In this document: in pieces, positions 5,486-7,098 of the stretch
Numbering within the stretch: position 1 is the first letter of the stretch
How the letters are laid out: each line of letters starts with the position of its first letter
Source of the DNA: an uncultured Frankiales bacterium
GTDB taxonomy: Bacteria; Actinomycetota; Actinomycetes; Mycobacteriales; SCTD01
DNA length: 7,098 bases
NCBI GenBank assembly: GCA_946479905.1
Contig: CAMLIA010000204.1
Location: 1-7,098 of the forward strand
Direction: 5' to 3'
Translations under genes and position numbers: made by a program
Notes under the pieces: model-generated
Databases searched by the model: none
Told to the model about the DNA's origin: nothing
Seen by the model: the letters and a program-made list of their open reading frames with translations, nothing else

Positions 5486-6552
5486 TGAAGCGCATCGTGC
5501 TGTGGGGGACGGGGTTCGTCGGCAAGCTGGTGCTCGCCGAGGTGGTGAAGCACCCGGAGTTCGAGCTCGTGGGCGTCGGCGTGAGCAACCCTGACAAGGT
5601 CGGCGTCGACGCGGGCACGATCGCGGGGATCGGTCCGATCGGGGTGACGGCCACCGACGACCTCGACGCGCTGGTCGCCCTGGCTCCGGACGCGCTCGTC
5701 CACTACGGCCCCACGGCCGCCTACGCGGACGAGAACATCCGCGTGATGACGGCGTTCCTCCGGGCCGGGATCGACGTCTGCTCGACGGCCATGACGCCAT
5801 GGGTGTGGCCGGCCATGAAGCAGAACCCCCCGTTCTGGATCACGCCCGTCGAGGAGGCGTGCGCCGCCGGCGGCGCGTCCTGCTTCACGACCGGGATCGA
5901 CCCCGGCTTCGCGAACGACCTGTTCCCGATGACGCTGATGGGGCTGTGCTCGGAGGTGCAGCTGGTCCGGGCGCTCGAGCTGGTCGACTACCAGAACTAC
6001 GAGGGCGACTACGAGAACGAGATGGGCATCGGGATGCCGCCCGAGTTCACGCCCCTGCTCGAGCACAGCGAGCTGCTCGTGATGGCCTGGGGCGCAACCG
6101 TTCCCATGATGGCCGCGGCCGTCGGCATCGAGCTCGACGAGATCACGACCACCTGGGACAAGTGGGTGACCGACGTCCCCATCCCGTGCGTCAAGGGGAC
6201 GATCGAGCCGGGCACCGTCGCCGCGATCAACTTCACGATCAACGGTGTCTACCGGGGCGAGACCCGCATCCAGCTCGAGCACGTCAACCGGATCGGCCCG
6301 GACGCGGCGCCGGACTGGCCTCGGGGCTCGGCGGACGACGTCTACCGGGTCGAGATCACCGGCACCCCGTCGATCACGCAGGAGACGGCGTTCCGGTTCA
6401 CCGACGGGTCGGGACGCGACGCGGCGACGGCCGGCTGCCTCGCCACCGGGCTGCGCGCGCTGAACGCCGTACCGGCCGTGAACGCGCTGCCGCCCGGCTG
6501 GGTGACCCCGCTGGACCTGCCGCTGATCCCTGGCGTCGGCACCATCAGGTAG
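5485..6552 (+). CDS. NAD(P)-dependent oxidoreductase, DapB / 2,4-diaminopentanoate dehydrogenase-like
   Basis: This 355-residue protein opens with a Rossmann fold: MKRIVLWGTGFVG has the dinucleotide motif GxGxxG at residues 8-13, and SNPDKVGVDAG (34-44) follows the second strand. It resembles the group labelled dihydrodipicolinate reductase-like or NAD(P)H-dependent amine dehydrogenase, with conserved-looking stretches HYGPTAAY (73-80), TGIDPGF (136-142) and ELVDYQNY (165-172). It is clearly longer than true DapB (about 245-270 residues), so lysine biosynthesis is unlikely. Homologues are widespread in mycobacteria and other lipid-degrading actinobacteria, and their substrates are mostly unknown. 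There is no signal peptide or membrane segment, so it is cytoplasmic. A KstR-type operator overlaps its start codon and no ribosome binding site is present, suggesting a leaderless, lipid- or sterol-responsive transcript that may continue into the ferredoxin reductase gene 35 nt downstream. The reaction is not assigned. Confidence 0.85.
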   Translation: MKRIVLWGTGFVGKLVLAEVVKHPEFELVGVGVSNPDKVGVDAGTIAGIGPIGVTATDDLDALVALAPDALVHYGPTAAYADENIRVMTAFLRAGIDVCSTAMTPWVWPAMKQNPPFWITPVEEACAAGGASCFTTGIDPGFANDLFPMTLMGLCSEVQLVRALELVDYQNYEGDYENEMGIGMPPEFTPLLEHSELLVMAWGATVPMMAAAVGIELDEITTTWDKWVTDVPIPCVKGTIEPGTVAAINFTINGVYRGETRIQLEHVNRIGPDAAPDWPRGSADDVYRVEITGTPSITQETAFRFTDGSGRDAATAGCLATGLRALNAVPAVNALPPGWVTPLDLPLIPGVGTIR

Positions 6553-6561
6553 GGGTCGACG

Positions 6562-6574
6562 CCCGCTGAGCGGG
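6562..6574 (+). repeat. Short inverted repeat between the oxidoreductase and ferredoxin reductase genes
   Basis: CCCGC (6562-6566) and GCGGG (6570-6574) surround a TGA triplet and could form a five-pair GC stem. No T-run follows and the stem is short, so it is a poor terminator. It lies directly before a TAGGTC hexamer and may simply be chance in GC-rich DNA. Confidence 0.25.
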
Positions 6575-6580
6575 TAGGTC
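6575..6580 (+). promoter_or_regulatory. Possible -10-like hexamer before the ferredoxin reductase gene
   Basis: TAGGTC matches TAnnnT except for the last base and ends 7 nt before the GTG at 6588, the leaderless spacing seen before other genes in this window. There is no -35 box or good Shine-Dalgarno. The gene could also be read through from the KstR-operator promoter upstream. Confidence 0.25.
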
Positions 6581-6587
6581 CGCCGGC

Positions 6588-7098
6588 GTGCGCCGCCTGG
6601 AGCCCCTCCGCCGCCGCCTGGCCACGCCTGCGGCGGGCGGACTGCCGGCCGCGCACACGAACGTCGAGGACCCGGCTGAGGAGGTCGGCCTGCTGCGCGG
6701 CCTCGCCAGCCGGCTGACGACCCCGCTCCTGCCTGACGACTACCTGCACCTGCTCAACCCGCTGTGGAGCGCCCGCGAGCTCCGCGGCCAGGTCGTCGAG
6801 GTCCGGCCGGAGACCGAGACGGCGGCCACGCTCGTCATCAAGCCGGGCTGGGGCTGGTCGGCGAGCTACCGCGCCGGCCAGTACGTCGGGATCGGTGTCC
6901 AGGTCGAGGGCCGCTGGCACTGGCGGTCGTACTCCCTGACGTCGGTCCCGGAGCACGGCGACGGGACCATCAGCATCACCGTGAAGGCGATGCCGGAGGG
7001 CTTCCTGTCCCAGCACCTCATCAGCGGCCTCGAGCCCGGCACCGTGGTCCGGCTGGCCGCCCCGCAGGGGGACTTCGTGCTGCCGGACCCACCGCCGG
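6588..7098 (+). CDS. Ferredoxin reductase (FAD/NAD and probably 2Fe-2S), Rv3230c-like, N-terminal part (3' end outside window)
   Basis: The frame is open from the GTG at 6588 to the right edge, giving 170 codons. A TGA in this frame at 6567-6569 leaves the GTG as the only normal start. The N-terminal region contains [15 protein letters not shown] (about 47-61), typical of the actinobacterial ferredoxin reductases that supply electrons to membrane fatty acid desaturases or alkane hydroxylases (Rv3230c, partner of DesA3, is the model). It is followed by PGWGW (86-90), AGQYVGIGV (96-104) and RSYSLTS (113-119), the RxYS motif that binds FAD, then ITVKAMPEG and APQGDFVLP of the FAD domain. The NAD domain and the expected C-terminal plant-type 2Fe-2S domain would lie beyond the window. 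It is not KshB, which lacks this N-terminal segment. It may share a transcript with the oxidoreductase 35 nt upstream. The identity of its partner enzyme is inferred. Confidence 0.85.
   Translation, partial: MRRLEPLRRRLATPAAGGLPAAHTNVEDPAEEVGLLRGLASRLTTPLLPDDYLHLLNPLWSARELRGQVVEVRPETETAATLVIKPGWGWSASYRAGQYVGIGVQVEGRWHWRSYSLTSVPEHGDGTISITVKAMPEGFLSQHLISGLEPGTVVRLAAPQGDFVLPDPPP

Noticed and set aside
4235..5654. Minus-strand frames of 359 and 323 codons opposite the acyltransferase and its neighbours
   Set aside because: They oppose a PlsC protein with all catalytic blocks, cross gene borders and the operator, and resemble no protein family.
6588..7098. KshB, the sterol 9-alpha-hydroxylase reductase, as identity of the partial right-edge gene
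   Set aside because: The nearby KstR-type site makes it tempting, but the N-terminal [15 protein letters not shown] segment and the PGWGW region fit the Rv3230c-type reductases and not KshB.
1..7098. Defence system, phage, CRISPR array, mobile element or biosynthetic cluster
   Set aside because: No repeats with spacers, transposase, integrase, nuclease, terminal inverted repeats or synthase domains are visible in any frame. All supported genes are of ordinary metabolic or envelope type.

Overview
The window is high-GC DNA (about 70% or more by eye) with strong G/C third-position bias, rare TTA/ATA codons and several starts that lack a Shine-Dalgarno sequence but have a TAnnnT-like hexamer 6-7 nt upstream. 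This fits the chromosome of a free-living actinobacterium. I cannot fix the genus; the protein types and a KstR-like operator fit the Nocardioides / Mycobacteriales kind of lipid-using actinobacteria. There is no tRNA, rRNA, CRISPR array, insertion sequence or sign of recent transfer. Coding density is high, and every gap between genes is shorter than about 135 bases.

Layout. (1) 1-236, plus strand: the last 77 codons of a DoxX-family membrane protein. (2) 233-1114, minus strand: a short-chain dehydrogenase/reductase, convergent with DoxX and overlapping it by 4 nt. (3) 1115-1245: a divergent promoter region. (4) 1246-1752, plus strand: a gamma-carbonic-anhydrase-like left-handed beta-helix protein with three candidate zinc histidines. 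(5) 1814-4678, plus strand: a 954-residue exported protein that joins a YncE/YVTN beta-propeller to an alkaline-phosphatase-superfamily phosphoesterase. (6) 4676-4718: overlapping palindromes and repeated CGGTAG half-sites between genes. (7) 4737-5465, plus strand: a PlsC-type lysophospholipid acyltransferase. (8) 5472-5485: a perfect KstR-type palindrome that includes the A of the next start codon. (9) 5485-6552, plus strand: a DapB/2,4-diaminopentanoate-dehydrogenase-like NAD(P)-binding oxidoreductase. (10) 6588 to the right edge, plus strand: the first 170 codons of a flavin-dependent ferredoxin reductase of the Rv3230c type.

How the genes may work together. The right-hand part (acyltransferase, KstR-operator-controlled oxidoreductase, ferredoxin reductase) looks like a lipid or sterol metabolism neighbourhood. 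The operator is the strongest regulatory signal in the window and suggests derepression by sterol or fatty-acyl-CoA catabolites. The left-hand genes look like ordinary housekeeping or accessory chromosomal genes with no clear functional link to each other. I see no clearly undescribed multi-gene system. The items most worth following are the operator/start-codon overlap, the uncharacterised oxidoreductase under it, and the palindrome cluster at 4676-4718.
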